From Sinorhizobium kostiense (GTDB lineage: Bacteria > Pseudomonadota > Alphaproteobacteria > Rhizobiales > Rhizobiaceae): a DNA stretch of 64,000 nucleotides. The translations under genes and the position numbers were made by a program. How positions within the stretch are numbered: the first letter of the stretch is position 1; each line of letters opens with the position of its first letter. The DNA lies in contig NZ_JAGILA010000004.1 in the NCBI RefSeq assembly GCF_017874595.1, positions 248,001 to 312,000 of the forward strand, given 5' to 3'. This document shows, piece after piece, positions 28,315 to 39,241 of this stretch. The notes under the pieces were generated by a model. The model had not been told where the DNA came from and did no database searches. It saw only the letters and a list, made by a program, of their open reading frames with translations.

Positions 28315-29988
28315 ATGCTCGCGCAGCTCTCGATCCGCGATATCGTCCTGATCGAACGGCTTGATCTCAATTTCGACGCCGGTCTCTCCGTGCTGACCGG
28401 CGAAACCGGCGCGGGCAAATCCATTCTTCTCGACAGCCTCTCCTTGGCGCTCGGTGGCCGCGGCGATGGCTCGCTCGTGCGCCACGGCGAGGGCAAGGGC
28501 CAGGTGACGGCCGTGTTCGACGTGCCGGCAGGCCACGCTGCGCGACTGCTCTTACGTGAAAACGGCATTGACGACGATGGCGACCTCATCTTTCGCCGCG
28601 TGCAATCTGCGGACGGCCGCACCAAGGCCTTCATCAACGACCAACCGGTCAGCGTGCAACTCATGCGGCAGGCCGGCCAGCTGCTCGTCGAAATCCACGG
28701 CCAGCACGACGATCGGGCGCTCGTCGACATCGATGCGCATCGCACGCTGCTCGACGCCTTCGGCGGCACGAGCGAGGCGGCCGACGAGGTTGCGGGCTTC
28801 TATCGAGCCTGGAAGGATGCCGAGCGCAGCCTGAAGAAGCACCGTGAAAAGGTCGAGGCGGCGGCGCGCGAGGCGGATTACCTGCGCTCCTCGGTCGAGG
28901 AGCTCGAAGCGCTTTCGCCGCGCGACGGTGAAGAGGACGAGCTGGCGGAAGCGCGGGCGCGGATGATGAAGGTCGAGCGCATCGCCGGCGACATCAGCGA
29001 GGCCTCCGATTTCCTGAACGGCAATGCGTCGCCGGTGCCGCTGATTGCCTCGCTGGTCCGGCGGCTCGAGCGCAAGAGCCATGAAGCTCCGGGGCTGCTC
29101 GAGGAAACCGTGGAGCTCCTGGACGGCGCGCTCAACCAGCTATCCGATGCGCAGATGGCAGTTGAGCGAGCGCTGCGCAACACCGAATTCGACCCGAAGG
29201 AACTGGAACGCGTAGAGGAACGGCTTTTCGCGTTACGCGCCGCCAGCCGCAAATACTCGGTGCCCGTCACCGAGCTGCCGGCACTCGCCGTGCGCATGAT
29301 CGCCGACCTTGCCGATCTCGATGCCGGCGAGGAGAAGCTAAAGCACCTGGAAGCCCATGTGCTGGAGGCGAAAACCGCATTCGACGCGGCGGCTCGCGGG
29401 CTTTCGGAAAAGCGCCACAATACGGCACAAGCGCTGTCGGCTGCGGTCATGGAGGAACTGCCGGCGCTCAAGCTCGAGCGTGCGCGCTTCATGGTCGATG
29501 TGGCGAGCGATCCGGCTTCGCCGAGCGCTGACGGTATCGATGTCGTCGAATTCCACGTCCAGACCAATCCGGGGACGCGGCCGGGACCGATCATGAAGGT
29601 CGCCTCGGGCGGCGAGCTTTCGCGCTTCCTGCTGGCGCTCAAGGTGGCGCTTGCCGATCGCGGTTCGGCGCCGACGCTCGTCTTCGACGAGATCGACACC
29701 GGCGTCGGCGGTGCGGTGGCGGACGCAATCGGACAGCGGCTGAAGCGGCTTTCCAGGACCGTCCAGGTGCTTTCCGTGACCCATGCCCCGCAAGTCGCCG
29801 CGCGCGCGGCGACGCACCTCCTGATCTCCAAGGGCCCGTCGGCGCAAAAAGCGGAAATGATCGCCACGCGCGTCGCCCGCATGGACGACGAGGCGCGCAC
29901 CGAGGAGATCGCCCGCATGTTGGCCGGCGCCTCGATCACCGAGGAGGCGCGGGCGGCTGCGGCGAGGTTGCTGGCGGGCAACGGCTGA
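28315..29988 (+). CDS. recN: DNA repair protein RecN
   Basis: A 557-aa SMC-like ATPase that works in recombinational double-strand break repair. Walker A is GETGAGKSILLD (about 29-40), the middle (about 170-380) is an Ala/Glu/Arg-rich coiled coil, and the C-terminal half has the ASGGELSRF signature and Walker B LVFDEIDTGVGG. The gap after bamD has no evident terminator, so they may be co-transcribed. No LexA box of the alphaproteobacterial GAAC/GTTC type is obvious upstream. Confidence 0.96.
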   Translation: MLAQLSIRDIVLIERLDLNFDAGLSVLTGETGAGKSILLDSLSLALGGRGDGSLVRHGEGKGQVTAVFDVPAGHAARLLLRENGIDDDGDLIFRRVQSADGRTKAFINDQPVSVQLMRQAGQLLVEIHGQHDDRALVDIDAHRTLLDAFGGTSEAADEVAGFYRAWKDAERSLKKHREKVEAAAREADYLRSSVEELEALSPRDGEEDELAEARARMMKVERIAGDISEASDFLNGNASPVPLIASLVRRLERKSHEAPGLLEETVELLDGALNQLSDAQMAVERALRNTEFDPKELERVEERLFALRAASRKYSVPVTELPALAVRMIADLADLDAGEEKLKHLEAHVLEAKTAFDAAARGLSEKRHNTAQALSAAVMEELPALKLERARFMVDVASDPASPSADGIDVVEFHVQTNPGTRPGPIMKVASGGELSRFLLALKVALADRGSAPTLVFDEIDTGVGGAVADAIGQRLKRLSRTVQVLSVTHAPQVAARAATHLLISKGPSAQKAEMIATRVARMDDEARTEEIARMLAGASITEEARAAAARLLAGNG

Positions 29989-30011
29989 TCCTTCCAGCGC
30001 AAACAGGTTGA

Positions 30012-32237
<2,226 letters not shown>

Positions 32238-32269
32238 TTCCTGTCGGCACAGGGCATCAGCCTTGGGCG

Positions 32270-32350
32270 GACGCGCTACCCGCTCTGGCCTGCCCGTCCT
32301 CCGCAGCAACTGCGGAGGGTGGACCGGCCATCTCCCCCACAAAAGGGGGG
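32270..32350 (+). repeat. Palindromic intergenic repeat after ligA
   Basis: Two perfect hairpins follow each other: CCTCCGCAG/CTGCGGAGG with a CAA loop, and ATCTCCCCC/GGGGGAGAT with a short A-rich loop. Similar strings recur at 39200-39212 (GCACTTGCTGCGGAGGA) and in the repeat within uvrD. Further CCCTTGTGGGCTCGGC-type sequence continues to about 32460. No gene is seen in the gap between ligA and the VOC gene. Confidence 0.65.
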
Positions 32351-32463
32351 AGATCGACTCGTGATGGTTTGATCGAACGATAGTGAGGCTTGGCAAATGC
32401 AGAGCCTTCCGAGGGGCACCGTTCGTGCCGCTTGCCGATCTCCCCTTGTGGGCTCGGCCGCTG

Positions 32464-32871
32464 CTACTCACCCGCCTGTTCAGCCGACATGTCCATCCAC
32501 ATGAATTCCCAGACATGGCCGTCGGGATCCTGGAAGCTGATGCCGTACATGAAGCCGTAGTCGATCGCCGGCTTCCAGGGCTTGCCGCCCGCCGCAAGCG
32601 CCTTTTCGAGCATGTCGTCGCACTCCTGGCGGCTCGAAGCGGAAAGGGCGGTGATCACCTCGGTGCCCCTGGCGGTGTCGCTGATCTCGCCGGTGATGAA
32701 ATTGCGGAACTTCGGCTCGGTCAGAAGCATGACGAAGATGTTTTCGTCGATGACCGTGCAGGCGGCGGTGTCATCGGAGAACTGCTCATTGAAGGTGAAG
32801 CCGAGAGCGGAAAAGAAGGCGCGGGAGGCCTTCAGGTCCTTGACCGGCAGATTGACGAAGATCATGCGCAT
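32464..32871 (-). CDS. VOC superfamily protein (glyoxalase/bleomycin-resistance type)
   Basis: A 135-aa single-domain protein of the vicinal oxygen chelate fold, with the N-terminal motif IFVNLPVKDLKASRAFFSALGF and the C-terminal DPDGHVWEFMWMD that supplies the metal-binding Glu. It belongs to the lactoylglutathione lyase-like sub-family that is often seen as stand-alone genes. The substrate cannot be told. The ATG at 32871 has GAGGA eight bases upstream. It is transcribed alone, divergent from panC. Confidence 0.85.
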   Translation of the reverse strand: MRMIFVNLPVKDLKASRAFFSALGFTFNEQFSDDTAACTVIDENIFVMLLTEPKFRNFITGEISDTARGTEVITALSASSRQECDDMLEKALAAGGKPWKPAIDYGFMYGISFQDPDGHVWEFMWMDMSAEQAGE

Positions 32872-33163
32872 GAGTTTTTCCTCGTGATTGTGAGACTGGC
32901 CAAGGACGAAAGCAGGCGCCGCGTGCCGACAGGCGGCGAGAATTTATCTGGCGCGGAGGCAATGGCTTTCAAGCCCTCGGACGTCCAAAGCTGCCGGACA
33001 AGGCTCGGGGGCTTTCCGGCAATTCCATTTGTGTTTTTGCGCCGCACAAGATAGAGCATGGCAGCCAAAATTTGTGCAATTGCCTTTTCGCGGGGCCGGC
33101 TACTGGCCATATCAGCGAGGCGGGGCTGCGTCTTTCCAGCCCCGGCGGATTGGAGGGTCCGAG

Positions 33164-34039
33164 ATGAAAACCGTCAGCACCATCAGCGAGCTGCGGGCTG
33201 CGCTGGCCGAACATCGCCGGGCCGGCAGATCGATCGGGCTGGTTCCGACCATGGGCTATCTCCACGTCGGTCACATGGAGCTCATGCGCCTCGCCCGCAG
33301 CGAAAACGACGTGGTCGTTGCCAGCATCTTCGTCAATCCGCTGCAGTTCGGCCCGAGCGAGGATCTTGCCAAATATCCGCGCGATCTTGCACGCGACGAG
33401 GGAATGCTTGAGGAGAGCGGTGTCGATTTCCTTTTTGCGCCCGGCGTTTCCGACATGTATCCGCGGCCGATGGAGACCGTCGTCGACCTGCCGAAGCTCG
33501 GCTCCGAGCTCGAAGGGGCGGTGAGGCCGGGGCACTTCGCCGGTGTTGCGACCGTCGTCACCAAGCTTTTCAATATCGTCCAGCCCGACCGCGCCTATTT
33601 CGGCGAGAAGGACTTCCAGCAGTTGCAGATCATCCGCCGCATGGTGGAAGACCTGGCGCAGCCGGTGGCGGTCGTCGGCGTGCCAACCGTGCGCGAGGCC
33701 GACGGTCTCGCCTGTTCTTCGCGCAATGTCTATCTCACCGCCGAGGAGCGCCGCGCGGCGGCAATCGTGCCGAAGGCGCTCGAAGAAGCCGAGCGGTTGA
33801 TCGCGAGCGGCCTGACCGACCCGGCGGCAGTGGAGAAAGGCGTCACCGAATTCCTCTCGAGCGAGCCGCTCGCGCGCCCTGAGGTGGTGGCGCTGCGCGA
33901 CCCGGAGACGCTCGAGCCGATCGGTACTATCGCAGACAAACCGGTTCTCCTTCTCCTCTTCGTCCGCTTCGGCACGACGAAGCTGCTCGACAATCGCGTG
34001 ATCGCTCCGAAAACCGCCCGTTTAGCAAAGGTTGCCTGA
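33164..34039 (+). CDS. panC: Pantothenate synthetase
   Basis: A 291-aa ligase that joins pantoate and beta-alanine with ATP in pantothenate (CoA) synthesis. Motifs: [17 protein letters not shown] (HIGH-like nucleotide loop, about 26-42), [18 protein letters not shown] and the later [10 protein letters not shown]. The ATG at 33164 has GGAGGG seven bases upstream; the longer open frame begins in the intergenic region. panB follows two bases after its stop, so the two form an operon. Confidence 0.96.
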   Translation: MKTVSTISELRAALAEHRRAGRSIGLVPTMGYLHVGHMELMRLARSENDVVVASIFVNPLQFGPSEDLAKYPRDLARDEGMLEESGVDFLFAPGVSDMYPRPMETVVDLPKLGSELEGAVRPGHFAGVATVVTKLFNIVQPDRAYFGEKDFQQLQIIRRMVEDLAQPVAVVGVPTVREADGLACSSRNVYLTAEERRAAAIVPKALEEAERLIASGLTDPAAVEKGVTEFLSSEPLARPEVVALRDPETLEPIGTIADKPVLLLLFVRFGTTKLLDNRVIAPKTARLAKVA

Positions 34040-34041
34040 CA

Positions 34042-34863
34042 ATGAGCGTCCAGACCACGAAACGGCGGCTCAGTCCCGCCAATATCGAAGCCCTGAAGGG
34101 TGAGCGCCCGATCGTTAGCCTCACGGCCTACACGACGCCGATCGCGCGGCTCCTCGATCCGCACGTCGATTTCCTGCTCGTCGGCGACTCGCTCGGTATG
34201 GTGCTCTATGGCCTCGACACCACGGTCGGGGTGACGCTCGACATGATGATCGCCCATGGGCAGGCGGTGATGCGTGGCGCAGAGCGCGCCTGCGTCGTCG
34301 TCGATCTGCCCTTCGGCTCCTATCAGGAATCGAAGGAGCAGGCCTTCCGCAGCGCGGCGCGCGTGCTGAAGGAAACCGGCTGCAGCGCGGTCAAGCTCGA
34401 GGGCGGGGCGGAGATGGCGGAGACCGTCGATTTCCTCGTCAGCCGCGGCATTCCGGTGCTCGGCCATGTCGGGCTGATGCCGCAGCTCGTCAATACGACC
34501 GGCGGTTACCGGTCGGTCGGGCGCAACGACAAGGAAGTGGCGAAGATTCGCCGTGACGCCAAGGCGATCGATGACGCCGGCGCCTTCGCGATCGTCATCG
34601 AGGGCACGGTGGAGCCGGTCGCTCGCGAGATCACAGCAACCTTGCGCGCCCCGACGATCGGCATCGGCGCGTCGCCCGCCTGCGACGGCCAGATCCTCGT
34701 CTCCGACGACATGCTCGGGCTCTTCAACGATTTCAAGCCGCGTTTCGTCAAGCACTTCGCCGAGCTCGCCCCGACAATCTCCAAGGCGGCGGAGGATTAT
34801 GCGAAAGAGGTGAGGGCGCGCACTTTCCCAGGCATCGAGCATACGTTCCAGGTGAAGCGCTGA
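34042..34863 (+). CDS. panB: 3-methyl-2-oxobutanoate hydroxymethyltransferase
   Basis: A 273-aa TIM-barrel enzyme that makes ketopantoate from alpha-ketoisovalerate and methylene-tetrahydrofolate. Signature strings are [26 protein letters not shown] (metal-binding Asp), VKLEGGAEM and HVGLMPQ. It supplies the pantoate branch for PanC. It is followed by a hairpin-rich gap before azlC. Confidence 0.96.
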   Translation: MSVQTTKRRLSPANIEALKGERPIVSLTAYTTPIARLLDPHVDFLLVGDSLGMVLYGLDTTVGVTLDMMIAHGQAVMRGAERACVVVDLPFGSYQESKEQAFRSAARVLKETGCSAVKLEGGAEMAETVDFLVSRGIPVLGHVGLMPQLVNTTGGYRSVGRNDKEVAKIRRDAKAIDDAGAFAIVIEGTVEPVAREITATLRAPTIGIGASPACDGQILVSDDMLGLFNDFKPRFVKHFAELAPTISKAAEDYAKEVRARTFPGIEHTFQVKR

Positions 34864-34890
34864 GCGGCGCGATCGCAATCCTGCCCCCTT

Positions 34891-34945
34891 CTCGGGTCTG
34901 ACCAGGTCTGACCCGAGCTTGCGCGTCTGACAAGACGCGCGCCGC
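34891..34945 (+). repeat. Inverted repeats after panB (partial RIME arm)
   Basis: CTCGGGTC (34891-34898) and GACCCGAG (34910-34917) form an 8-bp stem around a GGTCTGACC direct repeat. Then comes GCGCGTCTGACAAGACGCGC, the first palindrome of the RIME-type element, without the rest of it. Either hairpin could end the panCB transcript, but no T-run follows. Confidence 0.5.
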
Positions 34946-35063
34946 TTTGGTGCAGCCATCAGCAGAATCGATCTTTGTATCAGCGCAATTGAATTGTCGT
35001 GGCCGACGGCAACCCCTATCTGTCCCGACGAAGCAGGCATCGGGCCCGACGGGGAGGATACTC

Positions 35064-35780
35064 ATGAACAACGGCGATTTCCGCGAGGGCTTGCGCCAGG
35101 GCTTCCCGGTCATTGTGGCGGCATCGCCCTTTGGCGCCTTGTTCGGAGCGCTGGCGGTCGATAACGGCTTTTCCATCGCGGATGCGGTGTTCATGAGCGC
35201 CACGGTCTATGCCGGCGCGAGCCAGATGGTCGGCATCGAGCTTTTCGGCAACAACGTCCAGCCGTGGCTGATCGTGCTTTCGATCTTCGCCGTCAACTTC
35301 CGACACGTGCTCTATTCGGCTTCGATCGCCAGGCACATCCGGCACTACACGCCCCTTCAGAAGTTCTTCGCCTTTTTCCTGCTGATCGATCCGCAATATG
35401 CCGAGAGCGAAAGGCGGGCGGAGCGCGGCCTTCCGGTGACTTTTTCCTGGTATCTGGGCTTCGCGCTGATCATCTATTTCCTCTGGCTTGTCACCACGGC
35501 GATCGGGGCGGTCTTCGGGCAGATGGTCGGCGATCCGCAAGCGATCGGGCTCGACGTGCTCCTGCCGATCTACTTCCTCGGGCTGGTGCTCGGCTTCCGT
35601 AAGCGGGACCGTTTCCTGCCGGTCGTGGCGACCAGCGCGGTCGCATCCGTCGCCGCGATACATTTTGTCGGTTCTCCATGGCATGTCAGCATCGGCGCAC
35701 TCGCCGGCGTCGTGCTCGCCGCCTGCTTTCCGAGCGAGCGGGCAGAGACAGAAGGCGAGCCGGTGGAGCAGGGGAACTGA
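35064..35780 (+). CDS. azlC: Branched-chain amino acid exporter, large subunit (AzlC)
   Basis: A 238-aa polytopic membrane protein (about six to seven helices) of the AzlC/BrnF family, which together with AzlD exports branched-chain amino acids. The N-terminus EGLRQGFPVIVAASPFGALFG and ATVYAGASQM are family strings. The ATG at 35064 has GGGGAGG eight bases upstream. azlD starts three bases after the stop. Confidence 0.9.
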   Translation: MNNGDFREGLRQGFPVIVAASPFGALFGALAVDNGFSIADAVFMSATVYAGASQMVGIELFGNNVQPWLIVLSIFAVNFRHVLYSASIARHIRHYTPLQKFFAFFLLIDPQYAESERRAERGLPVTFSWYLGFALIIYFLWLVTTAIGAVFGQMVGDPQAIGLDVLLPIYFLGLVLGFRKRDRFLPVVATSAVASVAAIHFVGSPWHVSIGALAGVVLAACFPSERAETEGEPVEQGN

Positions 35781-35783
35781 GCC

Positions 35784-36095
35784 ATGGACGCAAGCCAGCA
35801 CCTTGACCTGATCTACATCATTCTCGCCGCGGCGGTCGCTACTTTCGCGACCCGCGTCGGCGGCTATGTGCTGATCACGCAGTTGAAGCATATTCCACCA
35901 CGCCTTGAAGCGGCGTTGAATGCCGTTCCGGCGGCAGTGCTGACGACGCTCGTTGCCCCCGCCTTCGTCTATGGCGGGCTCGATGTCGCGGCCGCAATGG
36001 TGCTTGCCTTTGCGGTCGGGCTTCGGTTCTCGACGCTCAGGATGCTGCTTGCCGGCTGGGTCGTGGTGATGGCGATCCGCTACGCGTTCCTGTAG
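35784..36095 (+). CDS. azlD: Branched-chain amino acid exporter, small subunit (AzlD)
   Basis: A 103-aa membrane protein with about four helices and the AzlD hallmark near the N-terminus (FATRVGGYVL). It forms the two-component exporter with AzlC. It ends with a hydrophobic helix (MLLAGWVVVMAIRYAFL). No Lrp-type regulator gene is adjacent, though such pairs are often controlled by Lrp. Confidence 0.9.
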   Translation: MDASQHLDLIYIILAAAVATFATRVGGYVLITQLKHIPPRLEAALNAVPAAVLTTLVAPAFVYGGLDVAAAMVLAFAVGLRFSTLRMLLAGWVVVMAIRYAFL

Positions 36096-36205
36096 TCACG
36101 TTCCGCGCTCCTTCACGCAACCGACATTTGGCGACGGACAGCCTGCGGGCTATCATGCTCTGTTGCCGGAGAGCACGACAGCTCGCCGGCGTGGAGGAAA
36201 CGACC

Positions 36206-36445
36206 ATGATGACCAGGTTCTCGATTGCCCTTCTGCTCGCGCTTGCGCCCATGCCAGCCGTTGCGAACTCCTGCCCAAGTCAAATGGCGCAGATTGACGC
36301 GGCCCTGCAGACGGCCTCACTTTCCGAGGCTGACATGAACAAAGTCAAGGAGTTGCGCAAGCGGGGCGAAGAATTGCACGATGCCGGGGATCATGCCGGA
36401 TCGGAGGCAGCGCTCGGTGAGGCGAAGCAGTTGCTCGGAATCTGA
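36206..36445 (+). CDS. Small secreted protein of unknown function
   Basis: A 79-aa protein with a Sec signal peptide (MMTRFSIALLLALAPMPAVA, probable cleavage before NSCPSQ). The mature part of about 58 residues is helical and charged (KELRKRGEELHDAGDHAGSEAALGEAKQLL) with one Cys. The ATG at 36206 has GGAGGAAA nine bases upstream, so translation is well supported; the upstream open frame is not. A terminator follows 6 bases after the stop. I do not recognise a named family. Confidence 0.75.
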   Translation: MMTRFSIALLLALAPMPAVANSCPSQMAQIDAALQTASLSEADMNKVKELRKRGEELHDAGDHAGSEAALGEAKQLLGI

Positions 36446-36451
36446 TCCCGG

Positions 36452-36476
36452 AAGCCGGCCTGCCGGCTTTTCGCTC
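36452..36476 (+). terminator. Intrinsic terminator after the small secreted protein
   Basis: AAGCCGG and CCGGCTT form a perfect 7-bp stem with a CCTG loop, followed by TTTCGCTC. The rest of the 334-base gap to the aminopeptidase gene holds no gene; its right end is a repeat. Confidence 0.75.
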
Positions 36477-36675
36477 TTCGAAGCATTTTCGGACCGTCGA
36501 TCGCGATTTCACGTAAAGAATCGTACGAAACCCGTAGAATTCCCGGGTTTCGCGGGGACCTTGCGTGAAATATGACGGTCATGTTGGTAGAGACATCGAA
36601 CCTCCCAACGGAGGCCCGGTTGCCCCTGTAGCCCCACCCACGCCGCCGGGCCTCCCTCCCTTCGTCCGTGTTGCG

Positions 36676-36778
36676 CCTAGCGCATCGGCCCGAAAATCGG
36701 AACCGATTTTCGGAAAGCACGTATATTCAAAGATTTACAGCGTCCTTTGCGCGTCTGATAAGACGCGCGGCGCTGTTA
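36676..36778 (-). repeat. RIME-type mosaic with a perfect 11-bp inverted repeat
   Basis: CCGAAAATCGG (36690-36700) and CCGATTTTCGG (36703-36713) are perfect arms with two bases between. They are followed by TTTACAGCGTCCTTTGCGCG and the TCTGATAAGACGCGCGGCGCTG palindrome of the RIME-like family. A half copy of the first palindrome (CCGATTTTCGGACCGATGCG) also occurs at 45960-45979, so this is a recurring module. Confidence 0.75.
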
Positions 36779-36779
36779 C

Positions 36780-38615
36780 TCAACGGTGGATTGCTTCCGT
36801 GGCGGCCATCAGCCACTCCCGTGTCGCGTCGTCGGCGAGAAGTGGCATCAGTTTCTCGCGCGTCTCGGCCTGATAATCGTTGAGCCATGCAAGCTCTTCA
36901 TCCGTCAGCAGTGCGGGCAGCACCAGCCGACGATCGATTGGGCAATAGGTCAGCGTGTCGAAGCCGCGCATCGGTTGGTCGCCGCCCTCGATTTCGGCCG
37001 CTTCCGTGACGACAACGAGATTTTCGATGCGGATGCCGAACGCGCCGGGACGATAGTAGCCGGGCTCGTTGGAGAGGATCATGCCCGGCAGCAGTTCCTG
37101 GATTGCGAGGCGAGCGATCCGCTGGGGCCCTTCATGCACCGAGAGATAGGAGCCGACGCCGTGTCCGGTGCCGTGGGCGTAATCGGCTCCGGCCTTCCAC
37201 AGCGCGATGCGGGCAAGCGGATCGAGATCGACGCCGCGCGTGCCCTTGGGGAACCGCGCCGTGCTGATCGCGATCATTCCCTTGAGCACCAGCGTGAAGA
37301 AACGCTTCTGCTCTTCCGGTACGGAACCGATCGCCACCGTCCGGGTGATGTCGGTGGTGCCGTTGATATATTGTGCGCCGGAATCGATCAGGAACATGGT
37401 TCCGGCTTCAATCGGCCGGTCTGTGGCCGTGGTTACCCGATAATGCATGATCGCCGCATGCTCCCCGGCGCCGGCGATCGTATCGAAGGAAATGTCCTTC
37501 AAGGGGTTCTGCATGCGTTCGCCGACCGCGGTGCGAACGGCCTCGAGCCGCTTGGCTGCGCCGATTTCCGTGACGGAACCGGGCTCCGCCTTGTCGAGCC
37601 AGGCGAGGAATTCGACCATGGCGGCAGCGTCCTGCAGGTGTGCACTCACGGATCCGGCGATTTCCGCCGCGTTCTTGCAGGCGCGCGGCAGGCGGGCGGG
37701 ATCGGTTGCCTCGATGGCCGTTCCTCCCTTGACCCGAATCAGTTCGCCGATCGCGACGGGGGAGAGGTCCGGATCGATCATGATCGCTGCGCCGGTCGCG
37801 GCGAGGGCCGCGAGCCTATCCTCGAAGCTTGCCGGCGGCAGAATGTCGGATAGCTGCGTGAGATAGGCCTCCTGCTCGATACCCGTCTTGCGCTTGTCGA
37901 GGAAAATCTCGGCGCGGCCGTTCGCATGGATGATGGCGCGTGCCAGGGGGTGCGGCACATGAGGGACGTCGCTGCCGCGGATATTGAAGGCCCAGGCGAC
38001 GGAAGAGGGGTCGGTCAGCACGACAGCCGCTGTTTTCGTCTTCTCGACGGTCGCGGCAATCTTTGCAACCTTGTCCTTCGCCAACTCACCGGCATGTTCG
38101 AGCGGCTGGATCTCGACCCGGCCGAGCGGGGCCGAGGGCCGGTCATGCCAGAGCCGGTCGAGCGGATTGTGGTCGAGGAAGACGAGCGCACCGCCGATTG
38201 CCGCAAGCGCCTTCTCCAGGCGGCGAACCTCGGCCGCGGTGTGGAGCCAAGGGTCGATGCCGAGACGGAAGCCCTTCGGCGCATGCCCCTCCAACCAGAC
38301 ATGCGGCGGCTCGCCGACCAGATCGCCGCCCGTGAAGACGCTCCCATCGACCTGCTCCTTGAGCTGCGTCACGTAGCGTCCGTCGACGAAGACGATCGCC
38401 TCACGCGGCGTGATGAGGGCGACGCCGGCCGAGCCGGTGAAGCCCGTCAGCCAGGAGAGCCTCTCGGAGCAGGCTGGTACGTACTCCCCCTGGTATTCAT
38501 CGGCGCGCGGCACGAGAAAACCGTCTATCCCAAGCGGCTCGAAAGCGGCGCGCAGGGCTGTGATGCGCTCCCTGCCGAACTGGGGCGTGGAAGTGACTTC
38601 GAAGGATTGAAACAT
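36780..38615 (-). CDS. pepP: Xaa-Pro aminopeptidase (M24B, aminopeptidase P type)
   Basis: A 611-aa cytoplasmic metallopeptidase that removes N-terminal residues before proline. It has the three-domain layout of eukaryotic-like APP1: two creatinase-N-like domains (about 15-310) and the C-terminal pita-bread domain. Dinuclear metal ligands are visible in IDSGAQYINGTTDITRT (two Asp), HGTGHGVG (His), and the two Glu in NEPGYY and IENLVVV. At 611 aa it is much longer than E. coli PepP (441 aa). It is monocistronic; the left flank is a repeat. Confidence 0.92.
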   Translation of the reverse strand: MFQSFEVTSTPQFGRERITALRAAFEPLGIDGFLVPRADEYQGEYVPACSERLSWLTGFTGSAGVALITPREAIVFVDGRYVTQLKEQVDGSVFTGGDLVGEPPHVWLEGHAPKGFRLGIDPWLHTAAEVRRLEKALAAIGGALVFLDHNPLDRLWHDRPSAPLGRVEIQPLEHAGELAKDKVAKIAATVEKTKTAAVVLTDPSSVAWAFNIRGSDVPHVPHPLARAIIHANGRAEIFLDKRKTGIEQEAYLTQLSDILPPASFEDRLAALAATGAAIMIDPDLSPVAIGELIRVKGGTAIEATDPARLPRACKNAAEIAGSVSAHLQDAAAMVEFLAWLDKAEPGSVTEIGAAKRLEAVRTAVGERMQNPLKDISFDTIAGAGEHAAIMHYRVTTATDRPIEAGTMFLIDSGAQYINGTTDITRTVAIGSVPEEQKRFFTLVLKGMIAISTARFPKGTRGVDLDPLARIALWKAGADYAHGTGHGVGSYLSVHEGPQRIARLAIQELLPGMILSNEPGYYRPGAFGIRIENLVVVTEAAEIEGGDQPMRGFDTLTYCPIDRRLVLPALLTDEELAWLNDYQAETREKLMPLLADDATREWLMAATEAIHR

Positions 38616-38887
38616 GGAGACGTCCGGTAAAGTTTCGCGAAGACCGCAAGTGAGGTGGCAATGGTAGCGGAAAGCCTACCCGAGGGGAAAGAGGCGATAT
38701 CCTGCTGCACCCGGCTCGAATGGTCGACCGGTTTTTTGACTGGTATCGATTTGTCATACTTATGCGTCAGATGCATGGCTCTCATGCGGGAAAACATCTT
38801 TCCCTATGGAATTTATAGGGTATAAACGCAGCCAACGAACACGGGCGAACCTCCCGGGTTCACAAGGCTGCAGTTCCGGGAATAGTT

Positions 38888-39027
38888 GGTCACCTGTTCT
38901 CCTCCTCCCTCAAGGGTGGCCAATTTCGGAACGGTAGAGCCCGCTCGAGCGCTCCTCCTCCTCAAGCTCGCGGGCATGGCCGGCTTCGGTCGGCCAACGG
39001 GCGATGCTTCGGCATCGCCTTTCTTTC
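38888..39027 (+). ncRNA. Putative small RNA with two anti-Shine-Dalgarno hairpins (cuckoo-like)
   Basis: Hairpin 1: GGTCACC (38888-38894) pairs with GGTGGCC (38915-38921), and its loop displays CTCCTCCTCCC (38899-38909). Hairpin 2: CCCG and CGAGC (38940-38950) pair with GCTCG and CGGG (38966-38974), and its loop displays CTCCTCCTCCTC. A third hairpin (TGGCCG/CGGCCA) follows, then a terminator with stem GGCGATGC/GCATCGCC, a TTCG loop and TTTCTTTC. Two stem-loops presenting CCUCCUCCC-type sequence are the hallmark of the cuckoo RNAs described from Rhizobiales. No coding frame fits. The 5' end is inferred; CCCTAT and ATAGGG at 38802-38820 may mark its promoter region. Confidence 0.7.
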
Positions 39028-39032
39028 GAAGA

Positions 39033-39066
39033 GGCCGCCCGTCATTATGACTGGGCGGCCTTTTCG
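39033..39066 (+). terminator. Second intrinsic terminator downstream of the small RNA
   Basis: GGCCGCCC (39033-39040) pairs with GGGCGGCC (39053-39060), and the 12-base loop holds the self-complementary TCATTATGA. TTTTCGTCTT follows on the plus strand. It lies six bases after the T-run of the small RNA terminator, giving a tandem stop. Confidence 0.75.
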
Positions 39067-39138
39067 TCTTCTCTTATCTATCTCTCGGCTGCTCGATTTC
39101 CTGCAGCATGATTGGGCAATAATAATTTGCTTGGGTTG

Positions 39139-39230
39139 ATGCCCCTCACCCTAACCTCTCCCAGCGTCCGGAGAGGGTGCCCGTCCACCGTCCGCACTTG
39201 CTGCGGAGGACGGCAGGCGGATGAGGGGCA
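39139..39230 (+). repeat. Intergenic repeat, second family, complete copy
   Basis: Outer inverted repeat TGCCCCTCA (39140-39148) and TGAGGGGCA (39222-39230), perfect over 9 bases. Inner arms are CCTCTCC and GGAGAGG, followed by a GTCCGCACTTGCTGCGGAGGAC hairpin. The same build occurs inside uvrD at 49653-49779 and partly at 121-164. It ends 11 bases before the prmA stop codon. Confidence 0.75.
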
Positions 39231-39241
39231 GGTGACGGCGC

